The position numbers were made by a program, and so were the translations under genes. DNA of 64,000 nt, taken from positions 62,001 through 126,000 of the forward strand of contig DAISGD010000002.1 in NCBI GenBank assembly GCA_036823295.1. The letters run 5' to 3'. Of the stretch, positions 38,311 through 47,300 are shown in pieces. A model generated the notes under the pieces. It did no database searches, was not told the DNA's origin, and saw nothing but the letters and a program-made list of their open reading frames with translations. How positions within the stretch are numbered: position 1 is the first letter of the stretch; each line of letters begins with the position of its first letter. The stretch comes from UBA4742 sp002403895. Lineage in GTDB: Bacteria; Actinomycetota; Acidimicrobiia; Acidimicrobiales; Acidimicrobilacustridaceae.

Positions 38311-39711
38311 TTAGATGACCCCGTCGGAATGAAGGCGCCGGTAGGCCAACCAGCCCGGCAGCATCGGCACCCAGAGCGCCACCAGCCGCCAGATGAGCAC
38401 CGCCGCCACCGCGGGAGCGGCGTCGACCCCCGCCGCGATCAGGCCGAGGGCCAGGACCGGTTCGACCAGCCCCACCCCGTCGGGCGTCGGGGCCACGACC
38501 ACCGCCACCCCGGCCACCAGCGACGCCGCCATGATCGCCACCCATGACCCGGACCCGCCGAATCCGTACACCAGGGCCAGCACCACGACGCCGTTGACCA
38601 ACGCCAGGACCACCGCGGCGATGGCCGAGGGCAGCATCAGCAGGGGGTCCGCCGCGGCCAACGCCGATACCGCGTCGCGGTCCGGACGGATCACCCGGTT
38701 GCGATAGCGGCGGGGGGCGGTGACCAGCCCCACCAGCACCAGCACCCCTGCCGCCAACCACACCGGCCACCCGCGTTCGAGTCCGGTCCCCCACGTCGGG
38801 CTCACCAGCAGCGCGGCGAAAGCGAACACCAACAGGAGCAGCGCATGGGCGCCAACGGCCAAGACGTCCAGCACCGCCACCCGGCCCACCGCCTCACGCC
38901 GAGGCACCCCCGCCCGGGCCAACTGGTGCACCGTCAACCCATCGGGTCCGAACTCCGGCAGCAGACGGCCCGTGAACGATGACGCCACCGCCGCCGTCAG
39001 CACCCCGCGGAACGCCCCGCGGCCCGCCCGCAGCCCGTCCGTGAAACCCAGCGTCTCGACCGCCGCGATCGGATACGAGAGGGCCAGCAACACCACGGCC
39101 GCGGCCAACCATCCCATCGACAGCTCCCCCAATGCAGCCCGCACCGCCGACCACGGCGTAACCCAGGCCAGCCCGATCATTGCCAGGATCCCCACCCCGA
39201 CGACGACCCGCACCTCCACCCACTCCAGGTCGGGCAGCCGTTTGCCCAGATCACCCTCTGGGATCACCGGGCGGTCCCAACCGTCCCCTGGCACGTCCGG
39301 CGGGCGCTCCCGCAGCAGGGTCTCGAACCGCGGCGCCCGGACGTAGGCCAGGCGATCGTCGATCAAGCCGAGGGCGGCGCCCACCAACCCCGATCCGATG
39401 CCGATCGCCAGGTTGAACGCCCCATGGCCGAGCGCGTCGTCCACCCGTACCCGACACCGGGCCTGGGTCCGCAGGGCAGCGGCGTCGGGCGGTTCGTTCA
39501 CCGAGCCGGGCCCGGGGATGCGGACGTCGTTGGTGTTGTGGATGGCATACAGCGCCGGGCTCCCGCAGGTCTGCACGCCCGGGTTGTCCACCGGACGCAA
39601 GGCGAAGAACGTCGCCACCGCCAGCGCCACGAACGACAGCACCAGCAGCACGCGGCCGATGGTCCACAGTGTCGATCGGCGGGTGATCGGTGCCGACGCG
39701 GGCACGCTCAC
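38311..39711 (-). CDS. UPF0104-like polytopic membrane protein with extra N-terminal domain
   Basis: 466 aa. Two N-terminal membrane helices flank an extracytoplasmic loop with two cysteines (C49, C86); a cytoplasmic segment then leads to an eight-helix UPF0104 core (SSFTGRLLPEFGPDGLTVHQL and VAPTPDGVGLVEPVLAL). The family is linked to lipid or lipid-sugar flipping. It lies 18 bp downstream of the PI-PLC-like lipoprotein gene on the same strand, suggesting a common envelope-lipid function. The GTG start is inferred. Confidence 0.75.
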   Translation of the reverse strand: MSVPASAPITRRSTLWTIGRVLLVLSFVALAVATFFALRPVDNPGVQTCGSPALYAIHNTNDVRIPGPGSVNEPPDAAALRTQARCRVRVDDALGHGAFNLAIGIGSGLVGAALGLIDDRLAYVRAPRFETLLRERPPDVPGDGWDRPVIPEGDLGKRLPDLEWVEVRVVVGVGILAMIGLAWVTPWSAVRAALGELSMGWLAAAVVLLALSYPIAAVETLGFTDGLRAGRGAFRGVLTAAVASSFTGRLLPEFGPDGLTVHQLARAGVPRREAVGRVAVLDVLAVGAHALLLLVFAFAALLVSPTWGTGLERGWPVWLAAGVLVLVGLVTAPRRYRNRVIRPDRDAVSALAAADPLLMLPSAIAAVVLALVNGVVVLALVYGFGGSGSWVAIMAASLVAGVAVVVAPTPDGVGLVEPVLALGLIAAGVDAAPAVAAVLIWRLVALWVPMLPGWLAYRRLHSDGVI

Positions 39712-39729
39712 GCAACCATCTCTCGGTGG

Positions 39730-40878
39730 TCAGCCCGTCGACGGGGTGGAGGAGGTACTCGGGCTCGTGGGCGGAATGGGCGAGTTTTCGATCCACGAGT
39801 TCTCGCACCCGGATGGCCCGTTGATCGGGTTGCATCGCGCCGGCGTCCCGCCGGGGATCTGCGCCACATAGGTCGAGCCGTTGTAGCGGGCGGTCATGCC
39901 TGGCAACGGGTAGTCGGTGCTCACCCATTGGGCCCCGCTGGCCAACGCCGCCTCGCGCTGGGTGGTGTCCCCGCTGGTCGGGGTGGTGACCTCCGAGTCG
40001 GCCCGTGTGCGGATCATGTAGCCCTTGCGCACCTCGTCCTGGATGCGGGCCAGGTTCGTCCCCGTCGGGTCGTTCTCCTTGAGGAAGGCGGCGTCGGGCT
40101 TGCCGGGGGTGCTCGGTGGGAACGCCACCCGGCCCTCCAGCGACGGATGCCCACCGGCGGTGTACTCGTCCTCCCGGTTGTCGAGCACGAACATGACCTT
40201 GCCCCGAGAGTCCGCCAGTCGTGGCCACCCGGTGGTGAGCACTGCGGACTCCAACGTCGGCTTGCCACCCCGGACATCGTCGGGGGTGATCAGGCGGTCC
40301 GGCGGGAATACCGAGCGGATCTCGGCATCGATGCTGTCGAACTGCGCCGGCGTGAGCGGGTTGTTGTCCTTGATCTCGAGCTGGATCCCGATCGGGATGG
40401 CGTCCGGATGGGCGTCGGACCAGGTCTTCACCACGGTGAGGCACTCCACCAGCGTGAGGCAGGTGGAACCCTCGTCGATGGCCTCGATGTGGAACACCTT
40501 GGACCCCACCACGCCCTTGGGCCGGAACTTCTGGCCGGTCGGGTCCTGGGTGATGTCCAGCTCCACTTGGCGGATCCCCTGGTTCTGGAACTGCTGGTCC
40601 AACGGGTCATGGGAGTAGGCCAGCGTGGCCGCCTCGGCGCTGATGGCGATGTACTTGGCCAGGTTCTCCGGCGTCGGCTCGACGTGGTAGGCGTTGTGCA
40701 TCCCCAGCACCTGGAGCTGGTTGATCCGCAAGTCGGCTTGGGCTGCGCTCTCGGTGGTGGCGGTGACGCCACCGGCCGACGATCCGCCCGAACCTGACGA
40801 GCTGCACCCCGCCACGGCGGCCGCCAGCCCCGTGATGAGAACCAGGGCCAGCATCCGCTGTCTCGCATTCGACCTCAC
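39730..40878 (-). CDS. PI-PLC-like (Ca2+-dependent type) lipoprotein
   Basis: 382 aa. A basic n-region and hydrophobic stretch end in a lipobox (AAAVAGC), so the mature protein is a lipoprotein. The PLC-type barrel shows the first catalytic His in LGMHNAYHVE, the acidic RQVELDI strand and a second His in VFHIEAIDEG. Such enzymes cleave phosphoinositides or glycerophosphodiesters; the substrate is unknown. The C-terminus is Pro/Ser/Thr-rich. GTG 40878 gives the best signal peptide; ATG 40854 is possible. Coupled with the UPF0104 gene downstream. Confidence 0.75.
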   Translation of the reverse strand: MRSNARQRMLALVLITGLAAAVAGCSSSGSGGSSAGGVTATTESAAQADLRINQLQVLGMHNAYHVEPTPENLAKYIAISAEAATLAYSHDPLDQQFQNQGIRQVELDITQDPTGQKFRPKGVVGSKVFHIEAIDEGSTCLTLVECLTVVKTWSDAHPDAIPIGIQLEIKDNNPLTPAQFDSIDAEIRSVFPPDRLITPDDVRGGKPTLESAVLTTGWPRLADSRGKVMFVLDNREDEYTAGGHPSLEGRVAFPPSTPGKPDAAFLKENDPTGTNLARIQDEVRKGYMIRTRADSEVTTPTSGDTTQREAALASGAQWVSTDYPLPGMTARYNGSTYVAQIPGGTPARCNPINGPSGCENSWIENSPIPPTSPSTSSTPSTG

Positions 40879-40980
40879 CGGCAATGTAGGTCCCCCAGAG
40901 TCGTCTCGATGCTCGAACGTACCACCGGCCCGGGAGCCCATCGGGGCGCTACGGTGCCACCGACCACCCGGGGGAAGACG

Positions 40981-42156
40981 ATGACCGACACCACGACACC
41001 GACGCGGCATGACCCCGTGGAGCTGGGGCTGGATCCAACGGCGCTCGAGGCGCTGCTCGTCCGAGCCCGACGCGAGATCGAAGACGGGACGCTGCCCTCG
41101 TGCCAGTTGGCGGTGGCCCGCAATGGACGCCTGGCCGTGTTCGAGACGTTCGGCGAGGCCGTGCCGTCCAGCCGCTACGTCATCTTCTCCTGCACCAAAG
41201 CGCTCATCGCCGGCGCCATCTGGCTGCTCCTGGCCGACGGCTCCCTCCAGCTCGACCAGCGGGTGGCCGAGGTCATCCCCGAGTTCGCCACCAATGGCAA
41301 GGACGTGATCACCGTCGGCCAACTGCTGGTGCACCAGAGCGGGTTCCCTTACGCGCCGCTGAACCTGTTGGCCAACCCCACCCGCCAGGACCGCCTGGCC
41401 CGTTACTCGACCTGGCGGCTCAACTGGGAACCAGGGACCCGGTTCGAGTACCACCCGACGTCGGCCCACTGGGTCCTCGCCGATCTCATCGAGAGTGTCA
41501 CCGGCACCGACTACCGCGAGTTCGTGCACGCCCGGGTACTCGACCCGTTGGGGCTCACCCGGTTCCGCCTCGGCGAGCCGCCCGAGCGCCAGGCCGACAT
41601 CACCACGCTGGAGATCCGGGGCGAGCCCCCCACCGAAGCGGAGTTCGCCGCCATGTTCGGCATCGAGGGCCTCACCCTGGAGGCGATGGTGGGCGAGGTC
41701 ACCGACGCCGCCCTCGTCGCCTTCAACCGGCCCGAGGTCCGGGCCCTGGGGGTGCCCGGGGCCGGAGGCATCACCGACGCGGCCAGCCTTGCGCTCTACT
41801 ACCAGGCCCTGGTGCACGATCCCGACGGGCTGTGGGACCCGGCCTGGCTGGCGGCAGGGACCCGCGAGATCCGTGGTGATCTGCCCGAGCCGCTGTTCGG
41901 GGTGCCCTCCCATCGCACCCTGGGCCTCACCATCGCCGGCGAGGGCGACACCGCCCGCTACCGGGGCTACGGCCACACCGTGTCACCCCGGGCGTTCGGG
42001 CACGGCGGGGCCGCCGGACAGATCGCCTTCGCCGACCCGGACACTGGGGTCTCGTTCTGCTACCTGACCAACGGGATCGACGCCAACCTCCTGCGCCAGC
42101 AGCGCCGCACCGCGGGTCTGGCCAGCCGTGCTGGGTCCTTGGTGGCATCGGACTGA
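40981..42156 (+). CDS. Serine beta-lactamase-fold hydrolase/esterase
   Basis: 391 aa. The class C-like motif SxxK is S70-C-T-K73; the catalytic Tyr is Y157 in FEYHPTSAHW, and the third motif is in GHGGAAGQ. No signal peptide is visible, so it is likely a cytoplasmic EstB-like esterase or peptidase rather than a resistance enzyme. GGGGGAAG lies before the ATG. In this neighbourhood it could hydrolyse steroid or lactone esters (inference only). Confidence 0.82.
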   Translation: MTDTTTPTRHDPVELGLDPTALEALLVRARREIEDGTLPSCQLAVARNGRLAVFETFGEAVPSSRYVIFSCTKALIAGAIWLLLADGSLQLDQRVAEVIPEFATNGKDVITVGQLLVHQSGFPYAPLNLLANPTRQDRLARYSTWRLNWEPGTRFEYHPTSAHWVLADLIESVTGTDYREFVHARVLDPLGLTRFRLGEPPERQADITTLEIRGEPPTEAEFAAMFGIEGLTLEAMVGEVTDAALVAFNRPEVRALGVPGAGGITDAASLALYYQALVHDPDGLWDPAWLAAGTREIRGDLPEPLFGVPSHRTLGLTIAGEGDTARYRGYGHTVSPRAFGHGGAAGQIAFADPDTGVSFCYLTNGIDANLLRQQRRTAGLASRAGSLVASD

Positions 42157-42158
42157 TC

Positions 42159-42174
42159 CCGAGCTGACGCTCGG
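42159..42174. terminator. Hairpin between convergent genes
   Basis: A 6-bp stem CCGAGC/GCTCGG with a TGAC loop lies 3 nt after the serine hydrolase stop and faces the convergent membrane protein gene. Confidence 0.45.
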
Positions 42175-42218
42175 CGGCTGGGCTGGCGCCACCCTCACCG
42201 GGGCCAGAGCCGCTCCCC

Positions 42219-42881
42219 CTACCTGCCGCCTCCGTAGCCGTCGCCCCGGTTGCCGCCACCCGACCCCGGCCCATCGCCCTTGGGAGCCGAGCCCGTGCCG
42301 TCGTTCTTCGGATTGCCGCCGTTGGGAGCGTTCTTCGGATCAGCGGGGTTCGTCTTGGGATCACCCGTCGGGTCGGGCTTGGGCGACTGGTGGCTCGGAT
42401 CGACGCCGGCGTGACCGTCCCCCGGGATCGTCGTCGTCGCCGGTCCGGCGCCGGTCGTCGAGGTCGGAGCGAAGGTGGTGGTCTCCCCACCACCGGGGCG
42501 GGTGTCCGCGCTGGTCCCGTCGGCCGGCACCGGGAGGTTGATACCCACCGGTCGACAGGCCGAGGCCACGGCGCGTTGGAGAGGATCAGGCAGCGTGCCG
42601 GCGGCGGCGGCCCCAGCCGAGCCGAGCACCACCGCCCCGGCCAGGCCCGCGGCGATCAGACCCTTGCGCGACCGGTAGGCGGACAGGGAGATAGCGGACC
42701 GCGTCCGCCCGGCCTGGCGCGCCGCCCCCATGGCGGCCACATGGCGCTGGGCGGTGGCCGGGTCGGGCTCGATGAGGAAAGCGGCGCGCAGGTCGGAAGC
42801 GATCGCCTCCTCGGCCGGGCTCAGCGCCCGGTCGTGGTCCCGAAGGTCGTTCCTACCGTCCATCACAAGAGCAATCGCCAT
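42219..42881 (-). CDS. Probable membrane anti-sigma protein with low-complexity exported tail
   Basis: 220 aa. An N-terminal cytoplasmic region of about 75 residues (SPAEEAIASDLRAAFLIEP) and a basic patch precede one membrane helix (GLIAAGLAGAVVLGSAGAAA). The exported part starts with a short structured piece containing one Cys and ends in a Pro/Asn/Asp/Gly-rich tail. It follows the ECF sigma gene by 64 bp, the classical place for an anti-sigma factor, though no zinc HxxxCxxC motif is seen. The start is uncertain (42863 also possible). Confidence 0.6.
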   Translation of the reverse strand: MAIALVMDGRNDLRDHDRALSPAEEAIASDLRAAFLIEPDPATAQRHVAAMGAARQAGRTRSAISLSAYRSRKGLIAAGLAGAVVLGSAGAAAAGTLPDPLQRAVASACRPVGINLPVPADGTSADTRPGGGETTTFAPTSTTGAGPATTTIPGDGHAGVDPSHQSPKPDPTGDPKTNPADPKNAPNGGNPKNDGTGSAPKGDGPGSGGGNRGDGYGGGR

Positions 42882-42945
42882 GGTGAGCCGATTTGATCCT
42901 GCCTCATGCGCACTTGTCCCGGTCGGACGGCAGAGCGTCGGGTGC

Positions 42946-43524
42946 TCACCACGGCTCTTGCTCCGCCAGATTCCGGGCCAGCGAAGCAAACGACCGCCGC
43001 AGCAGGGCCTTCACCGCGGATTCGCTCTTGCCAGTGATGCGGCAGATGTCCCTGATCGGCAGGTCGGCCAGCACCCGGAGCATGAGGACCGACTGCTGCT
43101 CCTCGGTGAGTTGGCTCATGGCCTCGATCACCCCGCCCACCCGCAGCCGGGCGATGGCCGTGGCCTCGACGTCGCCGGCCTCGGTCCGGGTCTCGGTCAC
43201 CTCCACGGGCAGTCCGCTGTCTTCGCGGCGGCGGCCCTGCCGGCGCAGGTCATCCACCCGGCGTCGGTAGGCGATGGTCAGCACCCAGGTCCGGAAATGG
43301 TCCTCATCTCCGGTGAAGGTGTCGATGGCATCCATGACCGAGACGAACACGTCGGCAGTCAGGTCCTCGGGGCTCTCGGCCCCGTTGGCCCGCAGGTACC
43401 CGAGCACGAGGGGGGACAGGTCCCGGTAGAGCGAGGCGATGGCGTCGGGCTCGCCGTCGCTGGCCTGGGCCAGGGTCTCGGCGAAGGCATCGTGGTCTTC
43501 ATCGCGCCATCGGGTAAACCTCAC
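42946..43524 (-). CDS. ECF-type RNA polymerase sigma factor
   Basis: 192 aa. Region 2 is recognisable from DLTADVFVSVMDAIDTF to FRTWVLTIAYRRRVDDLRR; region 4 is LTEEQQSVLMLRVLADLPIRDICRITGKSESAVKALLRR. It directs polymerase to a specific promoter set, probably in response to envelope or redox stress, and is likely held inactive by the membrane protein encoded downstream. GTG 43524 is used. It is divergent from the second amidohydrolase gene. Confidence 0.9.
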   Translation of the reverse strand: MRFTRWRDEDHDAFAETLAQASDGEPDAIASLYRDLSPLVLGYLRANGAESPEDLTADVFVSVMDAIDTFTGDEDHFRTWVLTIAYRRRVDDLRRQGRRREDSGLPVEVTETRTEAGDVEATAIARLRVGGVIEAMSQLTEEQQSVLMLRVLADLPIRDICRITGKSESAVKALLRRSFASLARNLAEQEPW

Positions 43525-43663
43525 TTGATTCCATCGGCCTTCTAGAGAGGAACTTGATCAACCCGCCCCAATCGCACGTTCGCGCTCGCTGGGATGACGC
43601 CGGTCCGCTCGGAAGCCTATGGCGGGACCTCGTCGGGTCCGCGCACCCTCGGCGCCAACGCAC

Positions 43664-43677
43664 GAGAACGTGTTCTA
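43664..43677. promoter_or_regulatory. KstR-type operator over a leaderless promoter, site 2
   Basis: GAGAACGTGTTCTA matches TnnAACnnGTTnnA except for the first base. It overlaps TAGTGT (43676-43681), which ends 6 nt before the ATG at 43688, the same geometry as site 1. It is the exact reverse complement of site 4. Confidence 0.6.
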
Positions 43678-43687
43678 GTGTCGGGCC

Positions 43688-44551
43688 ATGAGCATGCCGA
43701 CCGGGATCCCGGTGATCGAGACGTTCCTCGGCTTCCCCAGCCGCAACCGGGCCGACGTCTACAAGTTCCTGGCGCCGCACCTGCGTGACGAGGAGAGCAA
43801 GGGCTTCTCCTTCCCCGCCCAATACCTGTTCAAGGACGTGCCCGCCGACCTGGACGACAATGTCGACCCGGTGGCCGTCGTGATCGACAACCTCGATCGC
43901 TTCGGCATCGAGCGGGGCATGATTTCGGTCGGGCCCGGCAAGGATGACGCCGAGCGGGCCATCCGCAACCACCCCGATCGCTTCATCACCTCCATCTCGG
44001 TCGACCCCAACGATGGAATGGACGCGCTGCGCCAGATGGTGGCGGCGTACGAGACCTACGGCATCAAGGCGGTGACCACCTTCCCGGCCGGCGCCCAGGT
44101 CGCCATCAACGACAAGCGCTACTACCCGATCTACGCCAAGTGCTGCGAGCTCGACATCCCCATCTTCTCCTGCGCCGGGACCCCCGGACCCCGGGTGCCG
44201 TTCGAGCCGCAGAAGGTCGAACACATCGACGAGGTGTGCTGGTTCTTCCCGGAACTCACCTTCGTCACCCGCCACGGGTGCGAGCCGTGGACCGACCTGG
44301 CCGTCAAGCTGATGCTGAAGTGGCCCAACCTCTACTACTCGACCTCGGCCTTCGCCCCCCGCCACTACCCGAAGGCCATCATCGACTACGCCAACACCCG
44401 GGGCGCCGACAAGATCCTCTACGCCGGCTACTTCCCCGCCGGGCTGACCTACGACCGCATCTGGGGCGACATGCCCAACGTCGGCTTCAAAGACGACGTC
44501 TGGCCCAAGTTCCTGAGGGAAAACGCCCTCAAGGTCTTGAAGCTCGACTGA
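43688..44551 (+). CDS. Amidohydrolase_2-fold protein, paralogue 2
   Basis: 287 aa, collinear with the protein at 36323: shared YPIYAKC(V/C)ELDIPIF, DEVCWFFPEL, FVTRHGCEPW and IIDYANTRGADK. The first strand reads VIETFLGFP, so HxH is absent; the second His is Cys in IPIFSCAG; the GSDxP Asp is replaced in YAGYFPAG. Retention of these changes in both copies argues for a conserved non-standard site. Its stop is 6 bp from the convergent ltp3-like stop. It is probably KstR-controlled. Confidence 0.8.
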   Translation: MSMPTGIPVIETFLGFPSRNRADVYKFLAPHLRDEESKGFSFPAQYLFKDVPADLDDNVDPVAVVIDNLDRFGIERGMISVGPGKDDAERAIRNHPDRFITSISVDPNDGMDALRQMVAAYETYGIKAVTTFPAGAQVAINDKRYYPIYAKCCELDIPIFSCAGTPGPRVPFEPQKVEHIDEVCWFFPELTFVTRHGCEPWTDLAVKLMLKWPNLYYSTSAFAPRHYPKAIIDYANTRGADKILYAGYFPAGLTYDRIWGDMPNVGFKDDVWPKFLRENALKVLKLD

Positions 44552-44557
44552 GCCGGG

Positions 44558-45724
44558 TCAAGGCTTGTCGGCCCCCACGACCCACATGGCGAAGAACTGC
44601 GAGCCGCCACCGTAGGCATGGCCCAGCGCGGTACGAGCCCCGTCGATCTGGTGCTCACCGGCCTGGCCCCGCACCTGCATGGCCGCTTCGGCAAAGCGCA
44701 GCATGCCCGAGGCGCCGATCGGGTTGGACGACAGCACGCCGCCCGAGCAGTTCACCGGCAACTCACCCGTCATCTGGGTGACCCCGTCCTCGACGTAGCG
44801 CCAGCCTTCGCCGATGGGGGCAAAGCCCAGGTTCTCCAGCCACATGGGCTCGAACCAGGAGAACGGGACGTACATCTCGACCACGTCGATCTCCCGCAGC
44901 GGGTCGGTGATGCCCGCTTGGGCGAAGACGTCGGCGGCGCAGTCCTGGCCGCCTTGGGGGTTCACCTGGTCGCGTCCGGCGAACATCGTCGGCTCGCTGC
45001 GGAGCGCGGTGCCCTTCACCCAGGCCGGCGCTCGTCCGGCGGCCGCAGCGGCGTCCCCACCGGCCTCGTTGGTCAGCACCATGGCGCAGGCCCCATCGGA
45101 AGACGGGCACGTCTCCGAGTAGCGAATCGGGTCCCACAACATCATCGAGTCCTTGACGGAATCGAAGGTGATGCCTTCCTCGTGAAGATGGGCGTAGGGG
45201 TTCTTGAGGGCGTTGAGTCGATCCTTGAGGGCCACCAGGATGCCGATGTGGTCGGGCGCGCCCGAGCGCGCCATGTACGAGCGGATGTGGGGAGCGAAGT
45301 ACCCGCCGGCGCCGGCGTGCATCGGCGGCTGGAACGGCATCGACACCGACAGCGCCCACATGGCCTCTGACTCGGACTGCTTCTCGAAGGCCACGGTGAG
45401 CACCCGTTCATGGATTCCCGACGCGATGAGGTCGCTGGCCACGATGGCGGTCGATCCCCCCACCGAGCCGGCGGTGTGCACCCGGAACATGGGCTTGCCC
45501 ACCGCGCCCAGCGCGTCGGCCAGGTACAGCTCCGGCATCATCACGCCCTCGAAGAAGTCCGGGGCCTTGCCGATCACCACGGCGTCGATGTCCGACCACG
45601 TCATCCCGGCGTCGCCGAGGGCGCGCCGCGCGGCGGTGCGCACCACGCCCGCGATCGACCCGTCGTTGGTGGACTGGTGCTTGGTCTGGCCGATGCCGAC
45701 GATGGCTACTCGTTCCTTGCCCAT
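44558..45724 (-). CDS. ltp3: Ltp3-like thiolase-fold lipid-transfer protein
   Basis: 388 aa thiolase fold. The segments VVIGKAPDFFEGVMMPELYLAD and RVHTAGSVGGSTAIV closely resemble Ltp3 of mycobacterial sterol catabolism, as recalled from family knowledge. The nucleophile Cys expected in NACSSG is absent (HTAGSVGG), as in the retro-aldolase Ltp2 group, while GHAYGGGSQFF is kept. It may cleave a C-C bond of a sterol side-chain CoA ester together with a DUF35 partner. Its ATG overlaps the ltp4-like stop by one base. Confidence 0.82.
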   Translation of the reverse strand: MGKERVAIVGIGQTKHQSTNDGSIAGVVRTAARRALGDAGMTWSDIDAVVIGKAPDFFEGVMMPELYLADALGAVGKPMFRVHTAGSVGGSTAIVASDLIASGIHERVLTVAFEKQSESEAMWALSVSMPFQPPMHAGAGGYFAPHIRSYMARSGAPDHIGILVALKDRLNALKNPYAHLHEEGITFDSVKDSMMLWDPIRYSETCPSSDGACAMVLTNEAGGDAAAAAGRAPAWVKGTALRSEPTMFAGRDQVNPQGGQDCAADVFAQAGITDPLREIDVVEMYVPFSWFEPMWLENLGFAPIGEGWRYVEDGVTQMTGELPVNCSGGVLSSNPIGASGMLRFAEAAMQVRGQAGEHQIDGARTALGHAYGGGSQFFAMWVVGADKP

Positions 45725-46779
45725 CACTCGCCCTCCAGGACGCACACGAGGTTCTGTTGCAGGCACGGCCCCGACGTGGCGTGGGCCACTGCCCGGTCGC
45801 CACCGCCGCGGCTGATGCGGGTGGCGGCCTCTCCGATACGGATCAACCCGGCGGTCATGATCGGGTTGGCGCACAAGGGCCCGCCGGACGGGTTCACGTC
45901 CACGCCGTCGGCCAGACCGAGGGCGTCACCGATGATCAGTTCTTGATGCGAAAAGGGCGCGTGCAGCTCGGCCAGGTCCACTGGTCCGTCGGCCACCCCG
46001 GCCCGGGCCGCAGCCTGTTCGGTGGAGACCGACCGGGTGAGATCGCGCAGACCCAGGGCGTGGGCCTCGATGCGATGGTCGATGCCTCGGATCCAGGCCG
46101 GGCGATCGCTCAACTCCCGAGCGGCATCACCGGCGGCGATGACCACGACGGCCGCCCCGTCGGTGATCGGCGGGCAGTCGTGCTTGCGCAGTGGCGCCAC
46201 GAACTCGGGCTCCGCCAGCAACGCTGCGGGATCCACCTCACCACCGAGCTGGGCGTAGGGATTAGTGGCGCCCGCCCGGCGATTCCGGGCCACCACCTCG
46301 GCCATCTGTTCAACCGTGAAGGTTCCGGCCTCGAGTCCCACCCGGGCCTGTAGGGCCGCCATCGACACCGGGTCCAGCCACAGCGGGCCGACGGTGTAGG
46401 GATCCATCTGGCGGCTCAGCACCCGGCGGATGTCACCCGGCGACGACTTGCCGTAGGCGTAGATGAGGGCGACGTCGGTCTTGCCCATCTGCATCTTGAC
46501 CCAGGCCTCGTACAGGGCCCAGGCCCCGTCCATGTCGACGTGGGATTCAGAGATGGGCGGCCACGGCCCGAACGCGTCCAGCGACATCACGAACGAGAAC
46601 GGCTGGCCGGCCAGGTAGTCCGAGCTGGCCGAGCAGACGAAGTCGATTCGGTCCTTGGGGATGCCGGAACCGGCGAGCGCCTCGCCCATGAGCGGCATCA
46701 GCATCTCGACTTCGTTGATGTCGGAGACCTCACGGGCGTGATGGGTCTGGGCGAACGACACAACGGCGACGTCACGCAT
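45724..46779 (-). CDS. ltp4: Ltp4-like thiolase-fold lipid-transfer protein
   Basis: 351 aa. SASSDYLAGQPFSF, SESHVDMDGAWALYEAWVK and GKSSPGDIRRVLS match the Ltp4 type encoded beside Ltp3 in KstR-regulated sterol clusters (family knowledge). The usual CSSG nucleophile loop is not present; the C-terminus holds HATSGPCLQQNLVC. It probably pairs with the Ltp3-like protein or the DUF35 proteins. One-base overlaps on both sides place it third in the DUF35, DUF35, ltp4, ltp3 operon. Confidence 0.82.
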   Translation of the reverse strand: MRDVAVVSFAQTHHAREVSDINEVEMLMPLMGEALAGSGIPKDRIDFVCSASSDYLAGQPFSFVMSLDAFGPWPPISESHVDMDGAWALYEAWVKMQMGKTDVALIYAYGKSSPGDIRRVLSRQMDPYTVGPLWLDPVSMAALQARVGLEAGTFTVEQMAEVVARNRRAGATNPYAQLGGEVDPAALLAEPEFVAPLRKHDCPPITDGAAVVVIAAGDAARELSDRPAWIRGIDHRIEAHALGLRDLTRSVSTEQAAARAGVADGPVDLAELHAPFSHQELIIGDALGLADGVDVNPSGGPLCANPIMTAGLIRIGEAATRISRGGGDRAVAHATSGPCLQQNLVCVLEGE

Positions 46780-47300
46780 CAGGCGTTGTCCTTGTAGCTC
46801 TCGAACGACGCGTCGGGTTCGCCGTTGGGTCGGAAGTGACGGATGCTCTCGAGGGTCGGGCCGATCTCGTCGTCAGGCACCCAGACCGCCTCGACCCGCA
46901 TGCCCGAGTGCACCTGGTCGTAGGGGACCTCCTGGATGAGGTGCATGATCGGGATGTCGGAGCCGTCGAGCAGGATCAGCGCGCCCACATACGGAATCTC
47001 CATGAGCGTGCCCATGAACGCCACGTTGACCACGCAGAACGAGGTGACGGTGCCGGTGTGGGCCAGCTCGACGTCCTCCTCGGTGGGCACGCCGTCGGTG
47101 GGGCACGACCCGCGGGGCGGCACATAAACCTTGTGGCACACCGGGCAGCGTTGGCCGACCAACCGCTTGTTGGCCACGTTGTGCAGGAAGCGGCTGCTGG
47201 CCCGACCGGCGGTGTAGACGTAGTCGAGGCGGGCCGGGGTGCGGATGGACTTGACCGGCTCGACGCCCTGGAGGCTGGCCGGCAGAGTGACGTCACTCAT
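46779..47300 (-). CDS. DUF35 OB-fold protein with zinc-ribbon
   Basis: 173 aa. A rubredoxin-like ribbon at 52-69 (C52PVC55 and C66PTD) precedes the OB fold (GTVTSFCVVNV, GALILLDGSDIPIMHLI). The fourth zinc ligand appears to be Asp instead of Cys. DUF35 proteins form stable complexes with Ltp-type thiolases and are needed for their aldolase activity in sterol degradation. It overlaps the upstream DUF35 gene by 4 bp and the ltp4-like gene by one base. Confidence 0.88.
   Translation of the reverse strand: MSDVTLPASLQGVEPVKSIRTPARLDYVYTAGRASSRFLHNVANKRLVGQRCPVCHKVYVPPRGSCPTDGVPTEEDVELAHTGTVTSFCVVNVAFMGTLMEIPYVGALILLDGSDIPIMHLIQEVPYDQVHSGMRVEAVWVPDDEIGPTLESIRHFRPNGEPDASFESYKDNA

Noticed and set aside
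41927..42493. Minus-strand Arg/Pro-rich frame overlapping the serine hydrolase end
   Set aside because: It is an out-of-frame shadow of the anti-sigma-like gene and the hydrolase.
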